From contig JAPDOI010000898.1 of assembly GCA_029168955.1 (NCBI GenBank), forward strand, positions 62,001-126,000: a stretch of DNA of 64,000 nucleotides, in the 5' to 3' direction. Under the pieces are notes generated by a model that searched no databases, was not told where the DNA came from, and saw only the letters and a list, made by a program, of their open reading frames with translations. Position numbers and translations under genes: made by a program. How positions within the stretch are numbered: position 1 is the stretch's first letter; each line of letters starts with the position of its first letter. The DNA is from Aplectana chamaeleonis (lineage: Eukaryota > Nematoda > Chromadorea > Rhabditida > Cosmocercidae). Shown here piece after piece: positions 10,504-21,105 of the stretch.

Positions 10504-11378
10504 GCACAGTTCAAGCTCAGGGACTCCATATAACACCTGCCAAGAACGATTCCACCGAATAAGCGATATGTAGGAGGAAGCCACTCTGGGGCGCCCACAT
10601 CAGGAAGCCACTTTGGCACACCCCTTTTACTATTTTTTTGAGCCCAACAGTGGCGAGATGAGCGATGGTTTCTTATTCCTATTTCCTTCCTATTTCCGTT
10701 CTTCTCTATATTATAAGTCTCTCTCTTTATTCAGGTCAGCTCGCATTTGTTGCAAATGACGGAAGTTACAAGCCTCGGACAACTCGTCCACCATGCTTCC
10801 GCCTTTCAATTTTTGAGTGGCCATAACTCCGTTTCCTGGCGGCTTGTGCTATTCCAGATGTCATTGGAATCAGCGCGGGACCGTTCTTAAAGGCACAGTC
10901 CAAGCTCAGGGACGAAATCCGAGATTTCCACATAAATGTGAAGTAGACCCACCCTATATAGCCCCTGCCAAATGCAAGCTCTCAATTCCTCCGAATAAGC
11001 TAGATAAAGGGGGAAGCCACCCTGGGGCGCCCACATTCGGAAGCCACTTTGGCACGCCCCTTTTATAATCTTTCGAGCTCAACAGCGGCGAGATAAACGA
11101 TGGTTTCCGACCAGTATCCCCGTTCTTCCCTTAAATCTCAGCCTCTATGTTTACTCAGGTCGGTTCGCGTACATTGAGTGTAAATGATGGAAGTTACGAG
11201 CCTCGGACAACTCGTCCACCATGCTTCCATAGCACAATATTTGAAGGGCAATAACTCCGTCCCTAGTGGGTCTTGTACGATTCCAGAGACATCATTGGAA
11301 TCAGCATAAGACCGTTTTCAAGGTAGGTAGGAAAACAGAAAAACGATTCTGAGGTTGGACTGTGCCTTTAAAGGCAAC
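10503..11378. mobile_element. tandemly duplicated group A-like element
   Basis: Two consecutive copies start TTAAGGCACAGTTCAAGCTC (10503) and TTAAAGGCACAGTCCAAGCT (about 10887). Both contain GGAAGCCAC, GGGGCGCCCAC and CCACTTTGGCAC, followed by the group A landmarks TTACTCAGGTC and GGAAGTTACAAGCCTCGGAC. The second copy ends GGACTGTGCCTTTAA at about 11375. The tandem layout suggests insertion into a like element or unequal exchange. Confidence 0.6.
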
Positions 11379-11862
11379 ACTCACGCTCAAAAATGATATA
11401 AATTTTATCGGATGAATCCAAGGTCTGAAGCCGTTAATATCCAGAGATAACGAAAAAACCGAAAAAAAAATCAACTGAAATGAAGATATAACGGTTCGTT
11501 CTATATCACCCCAGAAGTGGACGAGTTGTACCGCATTGGCTGAAATAGCGGAGCTGGCGACAAGTTTGTTGGGATAAGGACGCTAATGCACTCGTACGGC
11601 CCTTTCTGGAACGCTTACGACCTCAGAAGCATAAAAAATGAGCCAAAATGACCGTAATCGAGCACTGAACAGTTGTATTGAGGAGCGGAGCCCGTATCGA
11701 TGAGCGGGGAAAGGATGATTTTGTGACTCAATACGGCTCAAATACGGTCATTTTAACTCGTTTTAAACTATTCCAACTTCGTGAGGGCTCTCCTAGGGCC
11801 CGTACGACCCCTTTAATGTAGTTATCTCAACAACTTTTGCGAGCGTGTTTGCTGCCTTCAAG
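11368..11862. mobile_element. group B inverted-repeat element
   Basis: Starts TTAAAGGCAACACTCACGCT and ends GCGAGCGTGTTTGCTGCCTT. It is in the opposite orientation to the copy at 4625-5118 and the same as 53510-53990. It directly abuts the group A-like element on its left. Confidence 0.75.
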
Positions 11863-11906
11863 ATATATGAAAAAAAAGAAAAGCGATTCTAATGTTGGAC
11901 TGTACC

Positions 11907-12407
11907 TTTAGAGGCACTGTCCACGATAAAAAAAAGTTTTTCTGTTTCTCAGCCTATCTTGAAATAGGTCCCATGCTGATTCCAACGATGCCTCTAAAAT
12001 CGTACACGACCTCCTGGGAACGGAGTTATGGTCCCTCAAAACTTGAGCTAGAGGAGCATGGTGGACGAGTTTTCCGTAGCTTGTACATAACTTCCGTATT
12101 TTGCAGCCGATGTATGCGAGCTGATCTGAGTAAAGAGAGAAGTCGAGAATGAAAGAAAGAACGGGGCCAATAATCGGAAATCATCGCTCATTTCACGACT
12201 TCAAGCTTTCATTCTTTCACGTCGGGGCGGGCAGTGCGCTTTTGGGGTTTGCCTTGCGCTCAAAGTGGCAACTTTGAGCTCTTTTGGGACTCTTCCTGGC
12301 TCATTTTCATGCGTCCTTTCAACGTTAACGTTACAGAGTGTCCCTCCACTACCCATTCCTAGCGGAATTTCGAAAAACACTTTTCTCATCGTGAACACTA
12401 CCTTTAA
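11907..12407. mobile_element. group A inverted-repeat element
   Basis: Starts TTAGAGGCACTGTCCACGAT and ends ATCGTGAACACTACCTTTAA. The interior matches 5115-5608 in the same orientation, including GTGCGCTTTTGGGGTTTGCC and the TTAACGTTACAG stretch near the right end. It is the last of a run of nested or abutting elements filling 10.2-12.4 kb. Confidence 0.75.
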
Positions 12408-13000
12408 GGTGAGAGATGCTTGTATCTAAGTAGTAGAGCCACACAAATATAGAAGGCAGGCTCGATTTCTGCGTCTAAAGTGGTTTTGCGAATGTAAATC
12501 TCCTTCGAAAGGGCCACCTTGTCCAGGTACCCATTCCTTCGAAAATGCAGCCTGGAAATGTCAAGCCACGATTTTTTTTGTTTTTTTCCCACAGCGTAGC
12601 CATCCTGGGATTCCATTGAACCAAAGCAAAGATTCCGTTTTCGGGTTCAAAAGTTAGGCAAAAGTTTCTTACGCTAGGCACTTGATTAAGCTTGAAGTTC
12701 CGATGTTGTCTATTCAAGTCGCTTCTGTATCACGTATGTATACCGAAAGTTCATTCAAGTATTGCTCAGAACAGTGTTATTTCGAAACCCAACCTCAAAC
12801 CTCTTTCGATATCGAAACACCTCACCCATGAGGTGCTGAAGAGTTTCCACGTCGAATTTGGTTTGGTTGGTGTGTGGGCCTATTAGTCAATAGCAGTTAC
12901 GAATTACGAATTATGAGAAATTTTAAAAATTATGATTTAGAATTTACGAAATTGGAAACTTCGGTTACGCACAGCCCTGTCCCCCACCCAATGATTGACA
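12408..13000. other. no recognised gene
   Basis: Short overlapping ORFs on both strands have no recognisable features. A purine/pyrimidine-skewed stretch TTTTTTTTGTTTTTTTCCC lies near 12570. Nothing else seen. Confidence 0.35.
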
Positions 13001-13009
13001 AAACGTGCA

Positions 13010-13400
13010 TAGGCCGGATTCATCAAAGCATTTTCGGTGGTAAGTTAGCGTTATCGGCTAACCGCAACCGTTATCAGTTTTTCACGCGCTAATTGACCGG
13101 TTGAAAGAAGCGGTTAGTTGAAAGCACCGGTTAATGGCTAACCAGCCGCTGAAAATGAAGGGAGCTTGAACGTGAATTTGTTCTGTCTTGTTGGGTTTTC
13201 TAGGTTATGATTCATGATTGCATTTCCTCAGGTAAGTTAGCTGAATCGGTCGACCAAGAGCATTTGCCTTCGATTCATACACTCATTAACCGCATGAGAA
13301 CTGGGTCATGCCACGGTCACGCTAACCGCATGTTGGGGTTGGTGAGGACTGCGGTTAGCAGCTAACCAACCGCTTTTGGCCAAGAAAAATCATACTCTAT
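13010..13400. repeat. GGTTAGC/GCTAACC-rich degenerate repeat
   Basis: The motif CGGTTAGC or its complement GCTAACCG occurs many times, for example GGTGGTAAGTTAGCG, CGGCTAACCGCAACCG, CCGGTTAATGGCTAACC and GCGGTTAGCAGCTAACC. A matching short block lies at 18310-18365 in inverse orientation, where GATGAACCCGGCC mirrors GGCCGGATTCATC at 13012-13024. The two could be the ends of one large (about 5.4 kb) composite element. Confidence 0.4.
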
Positions 13401-13619
13401 CGAGGCCGAATTACGCCATGTTGACTGCGTCAGGCGAATTTCCGGGCAGTTGGGTCCTTATAGCTGATTCTGGCTCAGTTCTACGCATCGATCTGTGACG
13501 CATTCTAGTGGTCAGGAATCTAATTGTGCGTCGTTTTTGGAGGTTACTTGGTGACGTAGGTGTTAGCAACATAGGAGAGCTGTCAAACGCAGAAAATTTT
13601 GCCGGATTAATTTTTGACC

Positions 13620-14250
13620 TTCATATGGAGTGCTCGCTGCGTCGTAGGAAGAGAGTAGCGCTTCATGCATCGTAGAATGTCAGTTGCGCTTTATGTGGAG
13701 CGTGCGCCGCGAGTGTGACGCATGGGAAAAAGCAAGCAGGGCTTCACGAAAACTGTGCGTCGCGTGGTAGGTATTGAGTAGCGTTTCATGTAGAGCATGC
13801 GCTGCTTCGTAAATTAACAATAACGCTCCGCGTAGAGCGTGCACAGCATAGTGTATACTTAAAAGCGCCTTTAGAAAAGCTTAGAAGGCGACACGGAATC
13901 TGAGTAGCGCTTCATAAGAAGCGTGCGCAGGAGGATGCGCGGCATGCTAATGTGAGCAGCGTTTTACGAAGAGCGTGCGCTGCGACGTGAAATGCAAGAT
14001 GCGCTTCATAAAAATGGTGCGCAGGAGAATGCGCGGCATACTAAAGTGAGTAGCGCTTAACGAAGAGCGTGCGCAGCGACGTGAAATGCAAGATGCGCTC
14101 CATATAAAAGCGTGCGCCGGAGAATGCGCGGCGTGCTAGAGTGAGAAGCGCTTTACGAAGAGCGTGCGCAGCGATGTGAAATACAAGATGCGCTTCATAA
14201 AAAGCCTGTGCAGGAGAATGCGCGGCGTGCTAGAGTGAGTAGCGCATACC
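13620..14250. repeat. 94-95 bp tandem satellite with ~47-bp half-units
   Basis: The phrase ACGAAGAGCGTGCGC starts at about 13966, 14060 and 14155 (spacing 94 and 95 bp). Each unit has two related halves: GCGCTT-ACGAAGAGCGTGCGC followed by GACGTGAAATGCAAGATGC, then GCGCTTCATAAAAAGCGTGC followed by AGGAGAATGCGCGGCGTGCT. Each half can fold as a GCGC hairpin. Units before about 13900 are increasingly diverged. This is non-coding satellite-like DNA. Confidence 0.8.
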
Positions 14251-14433
14251 GGTTTTCATATCGCTTTGACATCAGTCATGCATCAACTTCATTACGAGTG
14301 ATCATATCATGGTGAAGAACTAACCCCTAGTCCCTCTACGCGCAGTATACTTCGGCATCAAATAATTTAGAGTAATCCTATAAATGCATTTTTCTTTTGA
14401 ATGACAAAATGGTTCGAGCCGTCTTCGGTATTC

Positions 14434-14643
14434 AGACAACAAGTAAGAGGTTAGCTTTTCATAAGTCCTGTCAATCCAAAATTTTTTGCTTTTAAAAAAT
14501 CATAGTTATCAATTATTCGAGAAAATAGTCGACTCTGACTCGAAGTCGACTATTTTTTGAATAATTGATTATTATAATTCTGTGAAGGCTAAGAAATCTG
14601 CCATGACATGACTTATGAGGAGCTTACCTCTTACTTGTTGTCT
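14434..14643. mobile_element. 210-bp hairpin element inside a fold-back arm
   Basis: Ends AGACAACAAGTAAGAGGT and ACCTCTTACTTGTTGTCT are perfect inverted repeats. The centre TCAATTATTCGAGAAAATAG / CTATTTTTTGAATAATTGA is also inverted. The uninterrupted partner arm at 16738-16765 reads straight across the site, so this is a clean later insertion. Confidence 0.75.
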
Positions 14644-15099
14644 GGGCTGGTAGTAAACCCCCCATTGTCGTGACGACAATTGTCATGACATGTCACGACA
14701 TGTCGCGACCAAAAAGCGCGAGCTATGGGTCCGTATCGTATTCTACAACACATACCTCGTGACTGTCACGAGCTTGTTGTCACGACAGTTACGGTCACGA
14801 GCTGTCACAAGTGTCGCGTGGTCATAAAATCATGACAACGCGACAGACAGCGTGACACAAAATAGTGCGCGGTTGAGGGAGTGCGCAGATTGCTGCGAGT
14901 GTCGCGCGCTCGTGTACAACAATGTCATGACAACATTTAGGCGTAGAATTGGGAGCAGGGTGGGCGGCGCCTGTCAATACAATGCAAATTACGCGCCTTT
15001 CGCTGTTTTTTGCCCTTTGATTGGCGATGATAACAATGCGAAACATTGCATTGTTCGGTATCGATCAAATTTTCCGAGAAACACATGGCATGCCGTAGC

Positions 15100-16250
15100 C
15101 TTCTGCTGACAAATGTGAGGTAAAAAGCTTTTTTATTTTGATTTTTTTCTCTATATTTTTGTAGGTAAATGTTCTATTTTAGCCACTTATGAAGGTTTTA
15201 AATAATGCAGTAATTTTGCGTGCGTTTAGTATAATGCCAGTTGAACATTTTGCCGTTGATTTCAAATCTCCGTTCTTCCATATTACTTTTTTTTTGAAAA
15301 AAAAAATTTATAGTTTATTTCTGATTCCAGTTTGTGAGATTGATTTTTATGAGACTGTGCGCATTTTTTCAGTTTCATAATTTTTATATGGCAAAAAAGC
15401 TGACTGCAGCGGTATTCCTTCGATGTATTTGTTTATTACTCCTTTTGCCATAACTAATAAGGATTCTTTCAATAAAAAATGGTGGCAATACTCATTTGTA
15501 AGATTATAATACGTGGATGAGGTTTGATAAATTCCGGATGGGTTTTTTTGAATGATTCATATATTTTTTCGTTTGCAACGTTTTTGCTCTACATATGTTT
15601 TGCGTTCTGGGATTAAAGTCTTTTCAAGTTACCCGTCCGGCAGTCTAAAAACCAAAAAATCTTCGAAACGAGAACGAAAATAGAACCTTTTTTGAAACAG
15701 GGTTAATCCCTGCCCATTACCATCAAACTCACAATTATTATTAAAATCATTTATCATGAGAAGAGGTTTTTTTATGCAGGACGGGAATAATCGAGATTAT
15801 TATAGCGAATAAATACAGCTACAGTCAGCAGTCTCCGTCTTCCGGAAAGGTTAAAACATTTACAACGCCTTCGAAGTTTCGCGAGAAAATCTGTCCAGAA
15901 AAAGAATCCAAAGTCAAACTGGGGAAAATTAATTTTACGAAGAAAAGAAAAACTTTGGTGCAAAACAAGTTGGAGGGGGCCACTCAGGATTTACCCATAG
16001 AAATGAAAAAATTCGGCCATGAAATTGAAATTTTCTTTCGTTATCAAATATGTGACAACGTTCTCACTCGTAATTTCTGAGAAATTCCATGAAATTAGAT
16101 CGATTTCTGAAAACCAAAATAAACAAGCCACTCACATGAGCGGAATAGTGATTTGATAGAAGTAAAAAAAGCTGAATAAAAAACATTCATGGTGAAGTAC
16201 AAAAGCTATCGAAAGTATGGGTGGTTAAACAACAGGAAAAGTTCTCAAAG
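15100..16250. other. AT-rich stretch without recognised feature
   Basis: Long T and A runs occur (for example 15125-15310). The ORFs of about 60 codons have no signal peptide, domain or splice support. The stretch lies inside the large fold-back element 14347-16832. Confidence 0.4.
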
Positions 16251-16394
16251 CAGTGATTATAATAGTGGAAACTGCTTCAAATGTTGATACCGCCTTTCTG
16301 TGGATCGATCAATGGCCTCCAATTATTGGGATTTATGGTAGGTATAACACAGTGATCGACATGGCCGACCATCATAGCACCCGATTAGGTGAGC

Positions 16395-16620
16395 GGGTCA
16401 GCGTACTAGTGGAGCAGTTGGAGTGCGCGCCGCTATGAGACGTGTGTCCGGGGTACCGTTCTCGCGTAATACTGTGGTTTTTGCAAGCAGCTGCTCGTGT
16501 TCCATCACTTCATGGTGTCGAGTGGCGAAGTTGCCAAGGCTCAAAATGGAGCAGTAGGTGTGCGCGCCGTGATTGGGCGAGTGTCCCGAGTTCATATCCT
16601 ATATAAGGTCGTGGTTTTTG
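16395..16620. repeat. diverged tandem duplication (~140 bp)
   Basis: AGTGCGCGCCG, GAGACGTGTGTCCGGGG and CTGTGGTTTTTGC (from about 16430) recur as GTGTGCGCGCCG, GGCGAGTGTCCCGAG and GTCGTGGTTTTTGTGC (from about 16558). No coding evidence. A CTATATAAG box lies at 16599-16607. Confidence 0.45.
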
Positions 16621-16832
16621 TGCCAAAGGATGCCACCCTTCGCGACAAACACGAAACAAACACATGACATCGGTATTCGTTGTCGTTGCTTGTCACGAAC
16701 TATTTCTCGTATTGTTGTGACAACGCGAGGGGGTTTACTACCAGCCCTGAATACCGAAGACGGCGCGAACCATATTGTCATTCGAAAGAAAAATCCATTT
16801 ATAGGATGACTCGAAATTATTCGATGCCGAAG

Positions 16833-16980
16833 TATCGTTCATCACTGGATGAGGGATCGCCGCGACGCTGCTTGGCGGGAAAAAGTGCTCGATCAATAGC
16901 CACTCTCCCTTCGTTTTCCCGCGCGCAATTTTCCCCGCCAAGCAGCGTCGCGGCGATCCCTCATCCAGTGATGGACGATA
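16833..16980. mobile_element. 148-bp palindromic element, copy 1
   Basis: It starts TATCGTTCATCACTGGATGA and ends TCATCCAGTGATGGACGATA. The arms include GGGATCGCCGCGACGCTGCT and its complement, with a short spacer around CAATAGCCACTCTCCCTTCG. It is flanked by or includes terminal TA. Copies of exactly or nearly this length lie at 17553, 33566, 33740 and 34682. Confidence 0.85.
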
Positions 16981-17552
16981 TAACGTGCAGCACGCATAGA
17001 AAGTATTCGAACCACAAGGCCACGCCCGCGCATGGCACGCAGGCGTTTAAGAGTAGGAATAGCCCCTGATTCTCCCGCCACACTGTTTCGTTTGCCTTAA
17101 AGGAGCCCCTTTTCTTGCTTTATAGGTGACCCTATCGATGAAGTGCAAAATAGGCGAATCTGTTGCCTATATCTGTACAATGCAAAATCACAACGCTTTG
17201 TGCTAAGCGACTAGACTCAGGATCATATTGAGCAAAGCCCAGTCCGTCAAAAAATGATCCTGAATGCGGATGTTATGACACCGCGTGAAATCGTTCGAAC
17301 TCAATCAGTTTCTTGCCTGCCTAATTGGGCAAAAGATCGTTCGAGGTGCAATTTCAAACATGAACACAGCTTCTATTAATGACAAACATGCATGCAACAC
17401 CTTCAAATTCGACCACTCACTGTGATATGCTATAAGATACTGACATACATATCTATCTCCGATTGATATCAACAGATTCTGGTTGATAACACTATATCTT
17501 ATCTTAAATCGCATTTGGTGAATCGCAGTTAGGCCCCGGTCATAGTTGGTGC

Positions 17553-17700
17553 TATCGTTGGTATCTCACAGGGAGATAGCCGCTCTCAGCAGTTTGGCGC
17601 GAAATCGTTTGATCAATAGCCACTCTTCCTTCGTTTTCCCGCGTGCAATTTTTCCCGCCAAGCAGCGTCGCGGCGATCCCTCATTCAGTGATTTACGATA
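17553..17700. mobile_element. 148-bp palindromic element, copy 2 (left arm decayed)
   Basis: The right arm (GTTTTCCCGCGTGCAATTTT, then GCCAAGCAGCGTCGCGGCGA) is well preserved and ends TACGATA at 17700. The left arm from 17553 is scrambled but the overall length is still 148 bp. Confidence 0.65.
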
Positions 17701-17704
17701 TTTG

Positions 17705-18240
17705 CATCTGCATCCCCCCCGCACCCCCCAACACCCCCCAACACCACCCCGGTCGATACGTATGTTTAAAATGATGGAGTGAGGTTGAGAAAATCACTCG
17801 ATGCATCCAACTAGATATGACGATGATTACGTGGCCAACAGGATTGCACCTGTTCAGAGAAATAGTGAAGGCGAGTATGGTGAAGTCACGGAGGTAGCAG
17901 TAAGGTTAGCTTTCTAGTGATACGCAATGTTTTATCATCGACCCACCCACCCGGTGATTTTCTCATCCGCCGTCATCCACGTATTGCATGGATATCGACC
18001 GCGTCGGATACATTGAGTGATTTTCTCAACCTCACTCCATCATTTTAAACATACGTATCGACCAGGGGGTGCGGGGGTGTTGGGGGTGCGGGGGAGCGGG
18101 GGATACACCGAGTCATTTTCTCAGCTTCACCTCACCATGTTGTTCATACGTATCGACCGGGTGGGTGTTGGGGGGTGCGGGGGGGATACACCGAGTGATT
18201 TTTGCATCCCATTTCCAATGCATTCTGTGCGTATCGACCG
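17705..18240. repeat. G-rich inverted and tandem repeat, G-quadruplex prone
   Basis: The block CGATACGTATGTTTAAAATG / GAGGTTGAGAAAATCACTCG (about 17754-17800) is inverted at 18017-18062. It then repeats in tandem with a period of roughly 100 bp: CATACGTATCGACC followed by runs of five or more G and GGATACACCGAGT, at about 18050, 18145 and 18230. The stretch 18065-18104 has five G-runs of length five or more separated by 2-4 bases. The C-rich complement at 17716-17752 could pair with it. Confidence 0.7.
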
Positions 18241-18426
18241 GACTGGAGGCGTCGGCTCATCCAACTATGACCGGGGCCTTAGGCTCAACCGCGGCTAAAC
18301 TAGGTGGGTAAGCTCCGGTTTCGCTAACCGCGGTAACTCACCAACCGCGGTAAGATAGATGAACCCGGCCACATATCAATATTGCTGTTTAAAAAACATC
18401 TAGTGAATGGAATCAGTGCATCAATC

Positions 18427-18432
18427 TTTATT
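18427..18432 (-). terminator. poly(A) signal of secreted-peptide member 3
   Basis: AATAAA on the minus strand in the context GACAATAAAGATTGATGCA, equivalent in position to the signals of the other members. Confidence 0.55.
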
Positions 18433-18465
18433 GTCAAGTTTACAAATCGCGTAGAAATCTGTGTA

Positions 18466-18734
18466 TCATCCCTGAAAGCACTCAAATTATGAACAATTGA
18501 GAACCATGGATGTGGCTTTTTCATAAAACGTAGGCTAAAATAGGCTAACATAAAAAGGAGGCTAAAACTCCTAACCAAAGCTTCAATCATTCCGGCGAAA
18601 ACTTCCTGCGCAACTTCATTAAAATCTCTTCTTTTAGTCTTCCCGAGGTCCTGATTCTGGAAATTCCTTATTTTGCCCTCAAGGAGTCTTGAGCACAGTA
18701 GAGCAACAAGGCACACAAGGGCCCAAAAACGCAT
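18466..18734 (-). CDS. small secreted peptide, member 3 (two exons)
   Basis: Exon 1 is 18734-18576 (53 codons) ending at a GTTAGG 5' splice site. A 104-bp intron ends GTGCTTTCAG, and exon 2 starts at 18471 with Gly then TGA, giving 54 aa. Residues 1-20 (MRFWALVCLVALLCSRLLEG) form the signal peptide. The mature part has KIRNFQNQDLGKTKRRD (residues 21-37), with a Gly-Lys-x-Lys-Arg-Arg cluster, then an amphipathic acidic/hydrophobic tail. The start follows TTTTCCAG plus four bases. A longer frame (to 18902 upstream and through the intron to 18324) is open, but the paralogues stop or splice at the same places, so the short spliced model is preferred. The family is not recognised. The unspliced reading would add a second hydrophobic stretch. 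Confidence 0.7.
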
Positions 18735-19465
18735 CCTTCTGGAAAAAAATTCAAAGGAACTTCTAACTGAACCGGTACAGTTTTGAACTGTGTGTGTTTG
18801 TCTTTTTTTTCGAACAAAATTTCCGTAATTGTTCGTATGGCTTGAAAGTTGAAAAACGTTATGAAACATTTGTTGTTCGAATGTAAAAACGTAGAATTCC
18901 ACTCCTCCCTTTTTTCGTACATAGCATCCGGAAAAAAATATGGCGATGAGGCTGACATTCCCGTTTTTTTTTTCTCAGGAAAGCCAACTTCTAGGTTTTT
19001 CTTGTGATTATTGAAGCGCACAGTATTAGAATGGTGGAGCCAAAAACAAGCTTTTTGCGCCACGTTTGTGAAGTCGTAAACCAGCTTTCAACCCACTGGT
19101 GATTTGTGAAAGTTTTATGGTCATTTTTGTTGAAAAAAATTGTTGTGCTAGGACGAGTTCTGTGATCCCAATATGTTACCCGATGAAGCAACTCTTTTCG
19201 ACAGAGGGAAAATTCATACTCAGTTACCCGAAAGGCAGCAGTAATGCAGTGAAACCATATGTGCTTTCCATCTTCGCATAGGCCCTTTTTTCTTCACTCC
19301 GTGAATGAAAGTGGTTAGGCAAGCAGATCTGAGGACAGATGAACTCGTTCTATTCTCGTTGTTCTATAAACAAGTATACCCTGTTGGGACTGTGTTTGCA
19401 CCCGTGTTCAAGGCCGTTCGTTCCATGTGCTGAAAACAGCCATCTCTAAGTAGACACAATGGTTT

Positions 19466-19958
19466 CTAAAGGCACTGTTCGCGATAAAAATCGCTTTTCT
19501 GTTTTTTTGCCTATCTTGAAACCGGTCTCATTCTGATTCCAATGATGCTTCTGGAATCGTACAAGACCTTCTGGGAATGGAGTTATGGTCCCTCAAAAAT
19601 TGAGCTAGGGAAAATGGTGGAAGAGTTGTCCGAGACTTGTAACTTCCGTCTTTTGCAGCCAATTTATGCGAGCTGACCTGAGTAAAGAGAGAAGTTGAGA
19701 ATGAAGGGAAGAACGGGACTTTTGATCGGAAACCATCGCTCAACTCACGATTTCGAGTGTTCTTTTGTTCACGTCGAGGGGCGGGAAGAGGCGGGACGTG
19801 CCCACAGCGGCGGGGTTTTCCCACTTTTCTAAGCCGTTTTGCGGCTCCTGGGTAGCTTTACGTCCCGTTTTTTCGACGCTCTTCTGCTTCTGAGAGCCAC
19901 GAGAAGCGTTTGTCATGGAAAATTCGAGGATGAAGTTTATCGCGAACAGTGCCTTTAA
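19466..19958. mobile_element. group A inverted-repeat element (493 bp)
   Basis: Starts CTAAAGGCACTGTTCGCGAT and ends ATCGCGAACAGTGCCTTTAA. It is the inverse-orientation, same-length partner of 8137-8629. The interior ORFs on the minus strand (19528-19982) are repeat-derived. Confidence 0.85.
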
Positions 19959-20196
19959 GTCAGTACATGTCCGAGACGCCAAGGAGAAGAACGCTTAAAA
20001 TTGCCCGAGGGATCCAACATATCTGCGTGGGGATCCTTGAAACCGCGTGCAACACGCTTTCGCCATCAGCGAGCATTTTGCCGACAACACTAAACATGAG
20101 TGCTCCACTCCTTCCAACGGCTACCGATCCGTAGACAACTGCAAAACTGGCTGTAGGGAAACAACATAGAGTTCGCGCAATATTTTTAGCCTGTTG

Positions 20197-20300
20197 AATG
20201 GACGTGGCTGCGACGGTGGATCACCCCGCGCGAATCGAAACCTCATTCTCCAGTGAGGCCGCCAACCCCGCACGGCCAAACGAAAACCATATGTACGTTC
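20197..20300. repeat. dispersed repeat, copy 2
   Basis: Diverged partner of 6112-6215. The GC-rich sequence following to about 20700 (CGCTGGCGGCCC, GCGTGCTGGCGTGCCGACCG, GGTGTGCCAGCCGCATTGCA) has internal inverted blocks but no gene features. Confidence 0.4.
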
Positions 20301-20699
20301 CTAAGATCCGCTTACAATCCAAGAGGCCCGCGACTGGCATGTGTTCCCCTTCTTGACACGAGAGCGTGCCTATCGCGGGGAAAAGGGCGTTAGGGAGCCT
20401 ATCACCGGCGAAGCGTGCCCTCAAAAGAGGCTAGACGCCCAAGACGCTAATTTCCTAGAAAAGAATACGACGCGTTTCTGAGCCAGGACTCGGATGACTG
20501 TTGTGCCGTCGGTTCAATTACCCATTTTTGAGGTACTTGACCCCACCTGGCCGCTGGAGACCCCGTTCAACAGCTGGCGCTGGCGGCCCTAGTTGGTGCT
20601 CGGCGCACAGGCCGCGTTGCGTGCTGGCGTGCCGACCGCTTGTCGGTGTGCCAGCCGCATTGCACACCGGTGCGTTCGTATATTTTTAAACTCAGGGGG

Positions 20700-21105
20700 G
20701 CTTGCCGCCCGGGAACTAAGCAGCTGCTCGCTCACTACAGTCGCTACTGCAGGTGACAAAACTTCGGATTTTGGGCTCCACGGCCTACAAATTTTGAGCC
20801 CCACCGACCCTCTCTCGTTGGCTACGCTGGTTTTTCAAGGAAGATTAGAGCGGGCTTTTGTCTGAGGCCGATTTGGCAATCGCTTGCGTTCTCAATATCG
20901 GGTGTTCAGTTATACGCTCTTATCGGTAGCCGTTGAAGGAGTGGGCGTGGAGTGGGCGAAACACTCAATTTTAGGGCGGAATAGGGCTCATGCGTGCTTT
21001 TTTAGCCATTTTTCAGCATTATCGATGCAGTAAGCCCCAGGCCATTCGATTTACATTCAAAATTTGAACACTGTTTCGATCGTGAATACTGCCTTTATGT
21101 TGCAT
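20700..21105. other. group A-like right end only
   Basis: A terminal sequence ATCGTGAATACTGCCTTTA at about 21080-21099 marks the right end of an element of the TTAAAGGCA superfamily. No matching left end was found within 1 kb, so it is a fragment. Confidence 0.4.

Larger units (their letters stand above)
14347..16832. mobile_element. large fold-back element with a nested hairpin
   Basis: The left arm (ATACTTCGGCATC, ATCCTATAAATG, GAGCCGTCTTCGGTATTCAG, GGCTGGTAGTAAACC) is present inverted at the right end (GGTTTACTACCAGCCCTGAA, TACCGAAGACGGC, CATTTATAGGAT, GATGCCGAAGTAT). The right arm is continuous, whereas the left arm is split at 14434-14643 by a separate hairpin. The span is about 2.5 kb with no transposase seen. 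It includes palindromic GTCACGAC/CATGTCACGACATG sequence at 14665-14800. Confidence 0.7.
17530..18281. mobile_element. element with 20-bp inverted ends and G-rich interior
   Basis: Left end TAGGCCCCGGTCATAGTTGG (17530-17549) and right end CCAACTATGACCGGGGCCTT (18261-18280) are inverted copies. The interior contains a 148-bp palindrome (17553-17700) and the G-rich hairpin and tandem repeats at 17705-18240. There is no transposase. Confidence 0.65.

Noticed and set aside
18324..18902. Unspliced 192-aa reading of peptide member 3
   Set aside because: Paralogues splice at the equivalent site and terminate one codon later; upstream residues precede the conserved acceptor and start.
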